From an uncultured Clostridia bacterium (GTDB taxonomy: Bacteria > Bacillota > Clostridia > Lachnospirales > CAG-274), in contig CANQIA010000005.1 of assembly GCA_947624015.1 (NCBI GenBank), positions 47,174 through 111,173 of the forward strand: a DNA stretch of 64,000 bases. Direction: 5' to 3'. The position numbers were made by a program, and so were the translations under genes. A model generated the notes under the pieces. That model was not told the DNA's origin. It worked only from the letters and a program-made list of their open reading frames with translations, and did not search any database. Shown one piece after another: positions 34,594 to 44,030 of the stretch. Numbering within the stretch: the first letter of the stretch is position 1; each line of letters starts with the position of its first letter.

Positions 34594-36149
34594 TTAATAA
34601 CGCTCTCTGCGCATTTTATGCCGTCTACCGCAGCAGACATTATGCCTCCCGCATAGCCGCAGCCCTCGCCGCAGGGAATTATGCCCTTTACGTTGACAGA
34701 ATTAAGATCCTCTCCCCTGAGTATCCTAACAGGAGATGAAGAACGGCTCTCAACTGCCGTCATAACTGCGTCTTCACAGGCAAAGCCTTTTATTTTCTTG
34801 TCCATTTCATATAAAGCAAGCTGTAATGACTCATATATTTCTTTGGGAAATATATTTCTGAAATCCCCGGGCGTAACGCCGGGCATATATGTGGGCTCTA
34901 TATTTCCCAGCATTTTTGTAGCCCTGCCCTTAAGCAGATCTCCCGCTATCTGCACAGGCGCATTATAATTTCTTCCGCCTTCGATATAGGCTCTGTGTTC
35001 CAGTTCTCTTTGGAGAGCAACGCCTGCAAGCACGTGATCCGAGCCAAAATCCCGTGTATCTATACCTATCAGAAGTGCGGAATTTGCATTTTTCCCGTCT
35101 CTTTTGAAATAGCTCATGCCGTTTGTTACCACTCTTTCAGCTTCGGAAGACGCCCCAACCACATAACCTCCCGGACACATACAAAAGGTGTAGGCGCTTC
35201 TTCCGTTTGGAAGATGTGCCGCCAGCTTATAGTCCGCAGCAGGAAGAAATTTTGCAAATTTGCCATACTGAGCTGTATTTATCATATCCTGACTGTGTTC
35301 TATCCTTACTCCCATGGCAAAGGGCTTCTGCTCCATTGCAATGCCCTTATTACAAAGCATTTCAAAGGTATCTCTTGCCGAATGACCTATTGCAAGTATA
35401 AGAGCGTCTGTTTCTGTTTCGATATTGTCCGAAACTATGCTCTTTAATCTTCCCCCTGCAATATTTACATTTGTTACTTTACTGTCAAAGCGTATCTCTC
35501 CGCCCATAGAGATTATATCGTTTCTTATATTCCTGACAATATCCGTAAGCTTATCGGTGCCGATATGAGGCTTTGCCATATACAGTATTTCCTTGGGAGC
35601 GCCGTATTTAACAAGCTCTCTCAGCACAAAAGAGCATCTTATATCTTTTATGCCTGTTGTAAGTTTTCCGTCGGAAAAGGTACCTGCGCCTCCTTCTCCG
35701 AACTGTATATTTGAATCGGTATCCAGTACGCCTGTTTTGTGAAAAATATCCACAGCCTTCTGCCTTCGCTCGATCGATGAGCCTCTTTCAAGTATAAGAG
35801 GCTTAAGCCCTGCTCTTGCAAGTATAAGCCCGGCAAACATTCCTGCAGGTCCGAAGCCGACTATTACGATTTTTTTATTGTTATTTGCCTTTGGTATGAT
35901 ATAACATTTTCTTTCATATAAGCTTACATTTTTGATACGGGTATATTTTTCTTCATTTTCCATAGATACAATAAGGGCAATATTGTATATGACATTGTCC
36001 TTATCTCTTGCATCTACGGATAGCTTTGCGATCTCGGCGGATAATATCTTGTCTTCACTTACTCTCAGTATTTTAGCCGCCTTTTTAATAAGCGCAGACA
36101 ATTCGGGCTTTGTACTTACAGGTATCTTTATATTGGATATTCTGAGCAT
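34584..36149 (-). CDS. FAD-dependent dehydrogenase (COG2509 type)
   Basis: A 521-aa flavoprotein. An N-terminal domain (about 1-90) precedes the Rossmann dinucleotide motif GFGPAGMFAGLILARAG (about 98-114), and the protein ends with a second FAD-contact motif with GEGCGYAGGIMSAAVDG. The overall pattern (IQFGEGGAGTFSDGKLTTG, AAHLPNGRSAYTFCMCPGG) is that of the uncharacterised COG2509 dehydrogenases. Substrate unknown. It is last in the operon zinc protein-glnS-LCP-BaiN-like-COG2509. Its 3' end is duplicated beyond the repeat element. Confidence 0.85.
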   Translation of the reverse strand: MLRISNIKIPVSTKPELSALIKKAAKILRVSEDKILSAEIAKLSVDARDKDNVIYNIALIVSMENEEKYTRIKNVSLYERKCYIIPKANNNKKIVIVGFGPAGMFAGLILARAGLKPLILERGSSIERRQKAVDIFHKTGVLDTDSNIQFGEGGAGTFSDGKLTTGIKDIRCSFVLRELVKYGAPKEILYMAKPHIGTDKLTDIVRNIRNDIISMGGEIRFDSKVTNVNIAGGRLKSIVSDNIETETDALILAIGHSARDTFEMLCNKGIAMEQKPFAMGVRIEHSQDMINTAQYGKFAKFLPAADYKLAAHLPNGRSAYTFCMCPGGYVVGASSEAERVVTNGMSYFKRDGKNANSALLIGIDTRDFGSDHVLAGVALQRELEHRAYIEGGRNYNAPVQIAGDLLKGRATKMLGNIEPTYMPGVTPGDFRNIFPKEIYESLQLALYEMDKKIKGFACEDAVMTAVESRSSSPVRILRGEDLNSVNVKGIIPCGEGCGYAGGIMSAAVDGIKCAESVIKGE

Positions 36150-36162
36150 ATATATACTTCCT

Positions 36163-37389
36163 TTACATTAAAGCTTCCGCTGCGCTTTTTCCTGCAAGAC
36201 GTCCGCTGGACCATGCCCATTGGAGATTATAGCCTCCGCAGTCGCCATATATATCCAAGACCTCGCCGCAGGCATAAAGACCCTTTACAAGCTTTGATTC
36301 CATTGTCTTCTCGTCAAAATCCGCCGTAAGCACACCGCCTGCCGTTACTTGAGCGTTGCCAAATCCTTTTGTACCCTTTATTTCAAGTCTGTAATCCTTT
36401 ATAAGCGAAGCAATAGACCAGAGCAGCCTGTCATCAAGCATTTCCGCCTTGAAAGAAAGCTTATCTATGCCCGCTCTGCGCGCAATAAGATTGCCGACCC
36501 TTTTATTAAGCAATCCCGTAAAGAAATCTTCCATGGTAAGATGAGAAAGACAGCTACGCCTGTATTCCAGTATGTCGTATACTTCCTTAGGAGAATTATC
36601 GGGCATAAGATCTATTGAAGCGATTATATTTTTGCGAAACGGTATCCTTGCGGAAAGCTGGAAAACCGGCGGACCCGAGATGCCATAGTCGGTAAACAGT
36701 ATCTCCCCTCTGTCCTCGGCTATATATCTGTCCTTTTGTATAAGCCTCAATACGCCGTTTACCTTTATACCTTGAAGGCTCCTGACCTCCTTGGGATCCG
36801 TTTTCATCTGTACAAGCGCCGGAGCAAGCTCCGATACACGGTGTCCCATTGATCTTAAAAGCTCAAAGCAGGAGCCGTCTGAGCCGAGAACAGGCGAAGC
36901 GCATCCGCCGCCTGCAACTATCAGCTTATCGGCATAAAGCACTCTTTTGTCGGCAGCCGTGATCTTAAAGGACTTTTTGCTTTTGCTTATCTCCTTTGCA
37001 TAAAAGCCCGTTTCCATATGGATACCAAGTCTTTTGATCTCATTTCTCAAGCAATCCAGCACAGATGACGCCTGTCCCGAAAAAGGATATAGCTTGCCCT
37101 TATCCTCTTCCTTGGGAAATATTCCCAACTGATTAAAAAAGTTTACCGTATCATTTACGGTAAACCTTTTTAAACACCATGCCGTAAAATTACTGTCCTT
37201 GCCATAATAATTATCAACAGACGCATTAATATTGGAAAAATTACATCTGCCGTTGCCTGTTGCCAGTATTTTTTTCCCCGGTCTGTCAAGCTTTTCGGCT
37301 ATTATAATATCCATATGTGCATTGGTATGCGCCGCTTCAATGGCAGCAGCCATACCCGATGCGCCTCCGCCTAATATGACAAGCTTCAT
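36163..37389 (-). CDS. BaiN/HI0933-like flavoprotein (COG2081)
   Basis: A 408-aa FAD protein. GGGASGMAAAIEAA forms the N-terminal dinucleotide site; KILATGNGRCNFSN is the family signature, and the C-terminal FAD contact is YACGEVLDIYGDCGGYNLQWAWSSG (in part). Members are called BaiN or YhiN; one clostridial member has been linked to bile acid dehydroxylation, but most are uncharacterised, so no such role is claimed. ATG 37389 lies one base after the LCP stop codon with AGGTG upstream; the three-codon GTG extension (37398) is less likely. Confidence 0.85.
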   Translation of the reverse strand: MKLVILGGGASGMAAAIEAAHTNAHMDIIIAEKLDRPGKKILATGNGRCNFSNINASVDNYYGKDSNFTAWCLKRFTVNDTVNFFNQLGIFPKEEDKGKLYPFSGQASSVLDCLRNEIKRLGIHMETGFYAKEISKSKKSFKITAADKRVLYADKLIVAGGGCASPVLGSDGSCFELLRSMGHRVSELAPALVQMKTDPKEVRSLQGIKVNGVLRLIQKDRYIAEDRGEILFTDYGISGPPVFQLSARIPFRKNIIASIDLMPDNSPKEVYDILEYRRSCLSHLTMEDFFTGLLNKRVGNLIARRAGIDKLSFKAEMLDDRLLWSIASLIKDYRLEIKGTKGFGNAQVTAGGVLTADFDEKTMESKLVKGLYACGEVLDIYGDCGGYNLQWAWSSGRLAGKSAAEALM

Positions 37390-37390
37390 T

Positions 37391-38827
37391 TTACTCACCT
37401 ATACCTATTACAACAACAATATCATAATCCGATGCTACCGACGGATCCACAATGACCTCGGCATTATTGAACTCATCCGCTATTTCGTTGCCCATACCTT
37501 TCTTGCTTACATAAATACGGGTATTATCCGTCTTTGCATTCTGATATGTGCCTATGGAAACAACATTATAGCCAAGGTTTATAAGGCTGCTCTGTACCTG
37601 AGATGCCTTTCCGTTTGTATAACCGCCGTTAAGCACCTGTACGGAAAGGGTTTTATCATCAATATCCGTAGGAGTAGCGCCGTTTGCCTCGGAGGCCGAC
37701 TGAGCCGCCTCCATTTCTCTCTCTGCCTTTATTTCGGAGGAAGGCTTCCTGAATATATCATAGCAAAAGCTTTCCGCCTGGGCTTCGTCCAAAACATAGC
37801 CGCCTGAAATATCGTACAGACTTCCCATATATCCCGGAATAGTGGCTGTATATATCTTTTCAGGATCAAAGTCTTTAAGCACAGACATATACTTTATTGC
37901 ATCTGATATCCTTACATCGGTGTCGATATATCTGAATACAGCCGTTACATACTTTGTGGCATTTGAAAATATAGTGTCGGTATCCACAAGCTTCTTTATC
38001 AATACCTTGCAGAAATCCTGCTGTGTCTTTACTCTGTCTATATCTTGGTTGTCATAGCCGTATCTGAATCTTACAAGATGTACAGCCTGTTCTCCGTTAA
38101 GCTTTTGTAATCCCGGCTGAAGATCTATAAGAAGATCCTGACCCGGGTCTGAATAGTACATTCTCATAGGAACGTCGTATTCTATGCCTCCTATGGAATC
38201 CACAAGATATTCAAGGGCTTCGAATTTTACCTTGATATGGTAATCGATAGGCACGCCTATTATTTTTTCTATTTCCTTTTCAAGCAGGGGAACACCATAT
38301 TTTTCTGCGCCATAGTGATGCACCGCATTTATCTTCATAGCGTGCTGACCCGGTTCGGGAAACTCCTCCTGCATCATGTTAAAGGTCTCATCGTCAACTC
38401 TTATTATGGTATCTCTCGGAATGGATATAATATTAAGCTCTCCAAGCACATCGTTATAACAGCATACCATGATCGTATCCGTTCTTGTGCCGTCCTCGTC
38501 TACGCCAAGCACAACAAAAGTCGTCCTTTCCTTTAATTTCGGCTTTACAATACTTGCAACAGGATTATCGGGTATACCGTCTTTATTAAAATCCAGCATA
38601 TTGCCGCTTAAATAGTACTGCAATCCAAAGTATGACAGGGCGCCTATACAGTATACGCCCAATATTATAACAAGAACGGTAAAAAATCTTGCCTTAAGAC
38701 TTTTTTTCTTTTTTCTCTTACGCTTATGCGTTGGTTTTGAAGACCTTGCTCTGTTTGCCGAAGAGCGTCTTCCCGATGAACCGGCAGATAAATTGTCATC
38801 ATATAAATCATATCTGTCTCTACTCAT
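37391..38827 (-). CDS. LytR-CpsA-Psr (LCP) family wall polymer ligase with LytR_C domain
   Basis: A 478-aa type II membrane protein: very basic cytoplasmic head (about 20-46), TM about 48-70, LCP catalytic domain about 100-335 (VVLGVDEDGTRTDTIMVCCYN, SIPRDTIIRVD, HLVRFRYGYDNQDIDRVKTQQ, with its conserved Arg/Asp residues), and a C-terminal LytR_C domain (about 392-478). It attaches teichoic acid-like or capsular polymers from lipid carriers to peptidoglycan, outside the membrane. Context in a mixed operon with glnS is not informative. Confidence 0.92.
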   Translation of the reverse strand: MSRDRYDLYDDNLSAGSSGRRSSANRARSSKPTHKRKRKKKKSLKARFFTVLVIILGVYCIGALSYFGLQYYLSGNMLDFNKDGIPDNPVASIVKPKLKERTTFVVLGVDEDGTRTDTIMVCCYNDVLGELNIISIPRDTIIRVDDETFNMMQEEFPEPGQHAMKINAVHHYGAEKYGVPLLEKEIEKIIGVPIDYHIKVKFEALEYLVDSIGGIEYDVPMRMYYSDPGQDLLIDLQPGLQKLNGEQAVHLVRFRYGYDNQDIDRVKTQQDFCKVLIKKLVDTDTIFSNATKYVTAVFRYIDTDVRISDAIKYMSVLKDFDPEKIYTATIPGYMGSLYDISGGYVLDEAQAESFCYDIFRKPSSEIKAEREMEAAQSASEANGATPTDIDDKTLSVQVLNGGYTNGKASQVQSSLINLGYNVVSIGTYQNAKTDNTRIYVSKKGMGNEIADEFNNAEVIVDPSVASDYDIVVVIGIGE

Positions 38828-38846
38828 TATACTACCTCCGCAAGCC

Positions 38847-40505
38847 CTATTTATTTGGCTTAAATGAACTCTTCAACGAAATAATACGATTGAATACAAT
38901 ATTTTCATCTGTACAATGTTTACTGTCAGCAATAAAGTAGCCGTTTCTCATAAACTGGAATCTGTCCATTTTCTTAACGCCCTTAACTGACGGTTCGGCA
39001 TAAGCCCTTACTGTCTTTAAAGAATCGGGATTAAGTGAATAACCGTTATCAGAGCTTTCATCGGGTACAACAAGATTTTCATAAAGATTAACGCTTATCT
39101 CTACGGCGCTTTCGCAGCTTACCCAATGGATAGTTCCCTTTACCTTACGAGCCGTAAAATCCAAGCCGCTCTTTGTGGCAGGGTCATAGGTACAATGTAT
39201 CTCCGTCACATTGCCTTGACTGTCCTTGACAAAATCGGTGCATTTTACAAAATATGCGCCCTTCAGTCTGACTTCCTTGCCCGGAGCAAGCCTAAAAAAT
39301 TTTTTGGGAGGATCCTCCATAAAATCCTCTCTTTCTATATACAGTTCTCTTGAAAAGGGTACCTTTCTCTTTCCCATTTCCTCATTTTTGGGATGATTTT
39401 CTATTTCAAGCATCTCAGTCTGACCTTCGGGATAATTATCGATTATAAGCTTGATAGGATCCAGTACCGCCATTACCACAGGACACTTGGGCTGAAGATC
39501 TTCTCTTACGCAATACTCCAACTGAGCAAGATCTACTACCGAATTTGCCTTTGCCACGCCTACCATAGCGCAGAAATTTCTTATGGCTTCGGGAGTATAG
39601 CCTCTTCTCCTTATTCCCGAAAGAGTAATAAGTCTGGGATCGTCCCAACCGTCTACCTGGTTTGTTTCCACAAGATTTCTCAGATATCTTTTACCCATTA
39701 TGGTGTTTTCCAGATTAAGCTTTGCAAACTCTATCTGTCTTGGTTTTACAGGGAAATCTATATTGTTTACCACCCAGTCATAAAGGGGTCTGTGATCTTC
39801 AAATTCCATGGTGCATATGGAATGAGTTACTCCCTCTATGGCATCTTCAACGGGATGAGCATAATCATACATAGGATAGATACACCATTTATCTCCCGTT
39901 GCGTGATGCGTTGCATGAGCGATCCTGTATATGACCGGATCCCTCATGTTTATATTGGGAGAAGCCATATCTATCTTGGCTCTGAGGGTCTTTTCTCCAT
40001 CGGCAAATTCGCCGTTCTTCATTCTTTCAAAAAGATCCAGATTTTCCTCTATGCTTCTGTTCCTGTAGGGGCTTTCCGTACCCGGCTGTGTAAGAGTACC
40101 TCTTGAAAGCTTTACCTCCTCTGCGCTCATATCGCATACAAAGGCAAGTCCTTTCTTAATAAGTTCTACAGCGTACTCATACATTTTATCAAAATAGCTT
40201 GAAGCAAAATACAGTCTGTCGCCCCAGTCAAAGCCCAGCCACTTTATATCTTCCTGTATGGAATTAACAAACTCTATGTCCTCTTTAACGGGATTGGTAT
40301 CGTCAAATCTCAGATTGCATATGCCGCCGTACTGTTTGGCAAGTCCAAAGTTAAGGCATACGCTTTTTGCATGACCGATATGAAGATAGCCGTTTGGCTC
40401 AGGCGGAAAACGAGTTACCACTTTCGAAGTATCCTCAAGATCCTCTTCTATAAATGTATTTATAAAATTACTGCCGTATATGGCATCCTTATCATTATTA
40501 TCCAT
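38847..40505 (-). CDS. glnS: Glutaminyl-tRNA synthetase
   Basis: A 552-aa class Ib synthetase: HIGH motif in [15 protein letters not shown], followed by LRFDDTNP, and the second signature in [14 protein letters not shown], where MSK is replaced by MGK. The C-terminal beta-barrel anticodon-binding domain covers about 340-552. It charges tRNA-Gln directly, so this organism does not rely only on the GatCAB route. The frame reaches 40595, but ATG 40505 is preceded by AGGAGGT; the extra residues overlap the upstream gene. Confidence 0.94.
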   Translation of the reverse strand: MDNNDKDAIYGSNFINTFIEEDLEDTSKVVTRFPPEPNGYLHIGHAKSVCLNFGLAKQYGGICNLRFDDTNPVKEDIEFVNSIQEDIKWLGFDWGDRLYFASSYFDKMYEYAVELIKKGLAFVCDMSAEEVKLSRGTLTQPGTESPYRNRSIEENLDLFERMKNGEFADGEKTLRAKIDMASPNINMRDPVIYRIAHATHHATGDKWCIYPMYDYAHPVEDAIEGVTHSICTMEFEDHRPLYDWVVNNIDFPVKPRQIEFAKLNLENTIMGKRYLRNLVETNQVDGWDDPRLITLSGIRRRGYTPEAIRNFCAMVGVAKANSVVDLAQLEYCVREDLQPKCPVVMAVLDPIKLIIDNYPEGQTEMLEIENHPKNEEMGKRKVPFSRELYIEREDFMEDPPKKFFRLAPGKEVRLKGAYFVKCTDFVKDSQGNVTEIHCTYDPATKSGLDFTARKVKGTIHWVSCESAVEISVNLYENLVVPDESSDNGYSLNPDSLKTVRAYAEPSVKGVKKMDRFQFMRNGYFIADSKHCTDENIVFNRIISLKSSFKPNK

Positions 40506-40515
40506 AGTTGACCTC

Positions 40516-40743
40516 CTAAAGTCCTTTTGAAGCAAAATCTCTGTGATAATAGCATTTACCGCAATAAGGACATATCCCAATGCGCAGTATATCATCGCCT
40601 ATGTCTGAGGAAAAAGTATAGTCCATATAGACCTTAACATCTTCCTGTTTTTTTGGGCAGCGGTGAGTTTCAAAATAGTAATTTTTGCTCTCCGTGAAAT
40701 CTCCGCACTCTGACAGTCTTCTTATTTCAGCAAGTAAATCCAC
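40516..40743 (-). CDS. Small protein with CPYC zinc-type motif, function unknown
   Basis: A 75-aa protein from GTG 40743, with Cys/His residues in RCPKK and [11 protein letters not shown] near the C-terminus that could bind zinc. The frame runs to 40812, but the promoter at 40774-40802 lies within those codons and GAGGTG sits six bases before GTG 40743, so the longer form cannot be made. It starts the operon ending in the COG2509 gene, 10 bases before glnS. No family recognised. Confidence 0.68.
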   Translation of the reverse strand: MDLLAEIRRLSECGDFTESKNYYFETHRCPKKQEDVKVYMDYTFSSDIGDDILRIGICPYCGKCYYHRDFASKGL

Positions 40744-40773
40744 ATTTAACACCTCGTCTGCTGTAATTATTTT

Positions 40774-40802
40774 ATTATAATATAAATATATAAAATATTC
40801 AA
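40774..40802 (-). promoter_or_regulatory. Sigma-A promoter for the glnS-LCP-flavoprotein operon
   Basis: Minus strand TTGAAT (40802-40797), 17-base spacer, perfect TATAAT (40779-40774). It fixes the start of the small zinc-motif gene. Confidence 0.78.
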
Positions 40803-40859
40803 GGTGTGACACAATTATTAATAAAATTGTAAAATTTCCCTTTTCTCCTTAAACATATT

Positions 40860-40888
40860 AAAGAGTGCTGCACACAACAGCACTCTTT
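40860..40888 (-). terminator. Terminator after aroD
   Basis: Perfect 11-base stem AAAGAGTGCTG (40860-40870) with its complement (40878-40888); TTTAATATG follows on the minus strand. Confidence 0.82.
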
Positions 40889-40889
40889 A

Positions 40890-41666
40890 TCAGATCTCAT
40901 TATTATATAAATTCCTGTGAACGGTCTTTACCACCGTAAGCAGATCGCCTGCCTCCATCTGACCGGGCGCAGACGCTTTTCTTGCTGAGCCGAATGTTAC
41001 GGCAGAGCCGAATATCTCGCATGAAATACGGCTTACTATGCCCTTTCCGCCCATACTCATAGTTATAATGGGAATATTTGGATACTTTTCATGTATGGTA
41101 TCGGTCACGTCCAAAAGCGCAAGGATATCCTTATTGCTGTTTGGCATTACCGCAAGTTTAGGTATATCCGCTCCCGTTTCTATCATTTTTTTCATTGTGT
41201 TTATCATATCGGATCTGCTTGGCGTTTTTTCAAAATCGTGGTTTGAAATTATAACCACCACATTATTTTTATGAGCGGTCTCCATTATAGAGCCAACCGT
41301 CTTTTCTCCGCTCATAAGCTCAATATCCACCATATCCACCAGACCGCTTTTTATGGCGTGCCTGTTAAGTGTGCCGTAATCTCTCGTGCTTATTTTCTGC
41401 ACGCCCCCTTCTTCAATACGTCTGAATGTAAAAAGCAAGGGAATACTGCCTATAAGTTTTCTTATAAGCCTGAGCATTTCCATAAGATTTTCCCTTTCAA
41501 GCACATTGTCATACCAATCCGCGCGAAATTCTACGATATCGGGCTTTAAAGACGCAATCGTCATTGCCTGAGATGTGATCTCATACTGGGTATGACCTAC
41601 TATCGGAAGACATATTTTAGGAATACCTTCTCCTATTCTTATATTTCTTACCTCTATGGGACACAT
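40890..41666 (-). CDS. aroD: Type I 3-dehydroquinate dehydratase
   Basis: A 258-aa class I dehydroquinase. The conserved catalytic His is in ISNHDFEKTPS and the Schiff-base Lys in IPKLAVMPNS; the substrate contact Arg is in GSARKASAPGQM. It converts 3-dehydroquinate to 3-dehydroshikimate in the shikimate pathway (or the reverse in quinate use). It stands alone, with its own promoter and terminator, with no other shikimate genes in the window. Confidence 0.95.
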   Translation of the reverse strand: MCPIEVRNIRIGEGIPKICLPIVGHTQYEITSQAMTIASLKPDIVEFRADWYDNVLERENLMEMLRLIRKLIGSIPLLFTFRRIEEGGVQKISTRDYGTLNRHAIKSGLVDMVDIELMSGEKTVGSIMETAHKNNVVVIISNHDFEKTPSRSDMINTMKKMIETGADIPKLAVMPNSNKDILALLDVTDTIHEKYPNIPIITMSMGGKGIVSRISCEIFGSAVTFGSARKASAPGQMEAGDLLTVVKTVHRNLYNNEI

Positions 41667-41705
41667 ATGGCGACCTCCATTAAAATTAACTGATTTTCGC
41701 TACTT

Positions 41706-41734
41706 ATTATAGCAGTGAATTTTTAATTAGTCAA
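41706..41734 (-). promoter_or_regulatory. Sigma-A promoter for aroD
   Basis: Minus strand TTGACT (41734-41729), 17-base spacer, TATAAT (41711-41706). The rest of the divergent gap (41735-41956) is AT-rich; the only further item is a weak candidate for the right-hand gene (TTGCTG 41880, CATTAT 41903) and a tandem 10-base repeat GTCGTATTTT at 41862 and 41872. Confidence 0.78.
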
Positions 41735-41956
41735 GAGAATAGACGTCCTTTTTCTATAATGCGGAAGCATAAGGCATATGCCCTGTACTCGATACTTTTA
41801 TTGTTTGAAGCTTCATTGACACAGAGCAATTTCATTTAAAAAGCATATTTTATCATGATAGGTCGTATTTTGTCGTATTTTGCTGAGAGTATTTCACTGT
41901 CCCATTATTATGTTATCTCTTATTATTAGATTATAGACAACAAGGAGGTATGTTTT

Positions 41957-42877
41957 ATGAAAAAAATCATTTCCCTTATATTGGCAATTTCCATGGCTGT
42001 AACGCCGGTACTTGCCCACAGCGGAAGAACAGACAAAAACGGTGGTCATAAGGATAAAAACAACGTAAGCGGTCTGGGCTATTATCACTATCACTGCGGA
42101 GGCTATCCTGCCCATAAGCATATAAACGGCGTATGCCCTTATGCAAGCAGTATAAGTTCTCCGGGATCCTATTCCTTTGAGCCTGCATCAAAACCATCGG
42201 CGCCAAAACCGGATCCAAACAAAAACAACATATATATAATGCATTGCGCTCCCCATATGTCCGTAGGCGAAAGCTTTAAGGCAGACGCAGTTTCAAACAA
42301 CAGCTCCGCTCCCATAACATGGTCCTCAAGCAATTCGGATATTGCAGAGGTGGATCCCTCCACGGGAGTTGTTACTGCCAAGGGGATAGGCGACGCTGTA
42401 ATAACGGCAACAAACGGTTACAAAAGCCGGTCCTATACGGTAAGCTGCAAGGGTTATATCTCCTACACCGATACGAAAGCCGAAATAAACGGATATCCCA
42501 TACAAACATATAAATACAACAACGAGATATATGTAGTATGCAGCGATCTTAACAGCTATGGATTCAAGGCAAGCTTTTCAAGTGACGAGGCAGGCAGCAG
42601 AGTTGATATAGATAAGGGAGAAGGCTTTGCTACGCCTAAGAAAGTCGTAGATTATCCCGACGGAAAGATAGCCTATGAAGCTGTTCCCACATCTATACAG
42701 GTCATATGCGGTCTTAACAATGCAAAGTGCGTAAACGGCAACGGAATAATGTTTGTGGCATTTTCGGAGCTTTCGGCACTGGGCGCCGTTCATTACAGCG
42801 AACCCGAAAACAAATATACATTTACGGATTCCGAAGATACGATACTTTCATCGGAATATACCATAACATACCGATAA
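41957..42877 (+). CDS. Secreted protein with YHYH motif, Ig-like (BIG2) domain and C-terminal stalk-like domain
   Basis: A 306-aa exported protein. Signal peptide about 1-20; a YHYH-type segment (SGRTDKNGGHKD...GYYHYHCGGYPAHKH, about 22-55) rich in His and Cys, likely metal-binding; a Ser/Pro linker; a bacterial Ig-like 2 domain (about 88-165; WSSSNSDIAEVDPSTGVVTAKGIG); and a C-terminal domain resembling copper amine oxidase-like stalks. This pattern is common in surface proteins of gut Firmicutes, without known function. AAGGAGG is at 41943-41949. Confidence 0.78.
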   Translation: MKKIISLILAISMAVTPVLAHSGRTDKNGGHKDKNNVSGLGYYHYHCGGYPAHKHINGVCPYASSISSPGSYSFEPASKPSAPKPDPNKNNIYIMHCAPHMSVGESFKADAVSNNSSAPITWSSSNSDIAEVDPSTGVVTAKGIGDAVITATNGYKSRSYTVSCKGYISYTDTKAEINGYPIQTYKYNNEIYVVCSDLNSYGFKASFSSDEAGSRVDIDKGEGFATPKKVVDYPDGKIAYEAVPTSIQVICGLNNAKCVNGNGIMFVAFSELSALGAVHYSEPENKYTFTDSEDTILSSEYTITYR

Positions 42878-42884
42878 AATTAAC

Positions 42885-42915
42885 ATCCACCCTTATTTTA
42901 TATGTAAGGGTGGAT
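42885..42915 (+). terminator. Terminator after the YHYH protein gene
   Basis: Eleven-base perfect stem ATCCACCCTTA (42885-42895) with its complement (42905-42915), followed by ATTTATTT. The next 170 bases are AT-rich without a recognised feature. Confidence 0.8.
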
Positions 42916-43091
42916 ATTTATTTGGCACAATTAAATGCAAATTATATTATTTCTTGTCAAATATTACAAAATTGTTAAGCCGTTTGCCGTTTCATATTAT
43001 TTTCTTGTCGCAATTAGTTGTGTAATTTGCATATTTTAACATTATATTTCTACTTAATTCGCAATAAATTTTATAAATTATTACCAAAAGC

Positions 43092-43120
43092 TTGACATTT
43101 TAGCTGTTTTGATGTATTAT
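43092..43120 (+). promoter_or_regulatory. Sigma-A promoter for the SH3-NlpC/P60 gene
   Basis: TTGACA (43092-43097), 17-base spacer, TATTAT (43115-43120); transcription should begin near 43127. Confidence 0.8.
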
Positions 43121-43127
43121 GGCAAGC

Positions 43128-43155
43128 GTAACATTTGCGTAACATTTTAGCAACA
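43128..43155 (+). promoter_or_regulatory. WalR-like tandem operator (11-base repeats)
   Basis: GTAACA at 43128-43133 and 43139-43144, then GCAACA at 43150-43155, each 11 bases apart. On the other strand this reads TGTTAC-N5-TGTTAC, matching the WalR consensus TGTWAH-N5-TGTWAH. It overlaps the predicted transcription start, a position expected for repression. A further GCAACA lies at 43169-43174. Confidence 0.55.
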
Positions 43156-43191
43156 AGTTAAAATTTGCGCAACAATTAAGGAGTGATATAT

Positions 43192-43971
43192 ATGAATAAA
43201 ATGAATAGCACAATGAAAACCATAGCGGCAACAATGATGTTATTATCGGTATTTGCTTCAAATGTATTTGCAGAGAGCAATACATTTATTACCGAAACCA
43301 TAGCGGCTGAAAAGGATATATTTACACCTTACGGTGTTGTGGCAGCGAAGCCTACCAAAAATACCGATTCTACATTATATGTACAGGTAAACTGCGATAA
43401 TCTGAACATGAGATCCGATTCCAATGAAAACTCAAGACTTATAAGGACTCTTCCCAATAAATACGCACTTTCTGTATTGGGCGCCGAATACGGCTGGGTA
43501 CAGGTTCAGGACGACGAAGGCAGCAAGGGATATGTAAACGCTAAATATATTACATTTCACAGAGGCAAAAAGCCCAACAATAAGGCGCTTATTGAAAACG
43601 CAAAGGCAAAAGCCATAGTCGAGTTTTCAAAAAAATACATAGGTACGCCTTATGTATGGGGAGGCACAAGCCTTACATCGGGAGTTGACTGTTCGGGCTT
43701 TGTATACAGCGTATATAAAAACTTTGGTATTACGCTTAACAGAAGCTCAAGGGCAATGTACAGCGGAAACGGCATAGCTGTTTCAAAAGCATCTTTGAAA
43801 GATGGCGATCTTGTATTTTTCAACACATTCGGAAGCGGTGTATCTCACGTTGGTATGTATATAGGAAACGGTCAATACATCCATTCGGGAAACAGCGGTG
43901 TTCAGATATCAAGTCTTTCTGACGCATATTCTCTGAGGACCTATGTAGGCGCTAAAAGAATATTGGTTTGA
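43192..43971 (+). CDS. Secreted SH3b-NlpC/P60 peptidoglycan endopeptidase
   Basis: A 259-aa exported cell-wall hydrolase. Signal peptide about 1-27, bacterial SH3 domain about 60-120 (NLNMRSDSNENSRLI), NlpC/P60 about 140-259 with catalytic Cys in VDCSGFVYSVY, His in SHVGMYIG and third polar His in YIHSGNSG. It cuts gamma-D-Glu-diaminopimelate bonds, as LytE/CwlO-type enzymes do. ATG 43192 has AAGGAG eight bases upstream; GTG 43183 would overlap that site. A WalR-like operator lies over the start of transcription. Confidence 0.92.
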   Translation: MNKMNSTMKTIAATMMLLSVFASNVFAESNTFITETIAAEKDIFTPYGVVAAKPTKNTDSTLYVQVNCDNLNMRSDSNENSRLIRTLPNKYALSVLGAEYGWVQVQDDEGSKGYVNAKYITFHRGKKPNNKALIENAKAKAIVEFSKKYIGTPYVWGGTSLTSGVDCSGFVYSVYKNFGITLNRSSRAMYSGNGIAVSKASLKDGDLVFFNTFGSGVSHVGMYIGNGQYIHSGNSGVQISSLSDAYSLRTYVGAKRILV

Positions 43972-43976
43972 TCAAT

Positions 43977-44017
43977 AAACGGCAAGCAACAGTAAACAAG
44001 GCAGTTGCTTGCCGTTT
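43977..44017. terminator. Bidirectional terminator between convergent genes
   Basis: Fourteen-base perfect stem AAACGGCAAGCAAC (43977-43990) with its complement (44004-44017), 13-base loop and TTTTT on the plus side. Confidence 0.85.
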
Positions 44018-44030
44018 TTGTATATATTAT

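Noticed and set aside
39393..40106. 237-codon open frame on the plus strand
   Set aside because: Antisense shadow of glnS, with no recognisable domain or ribosome site.
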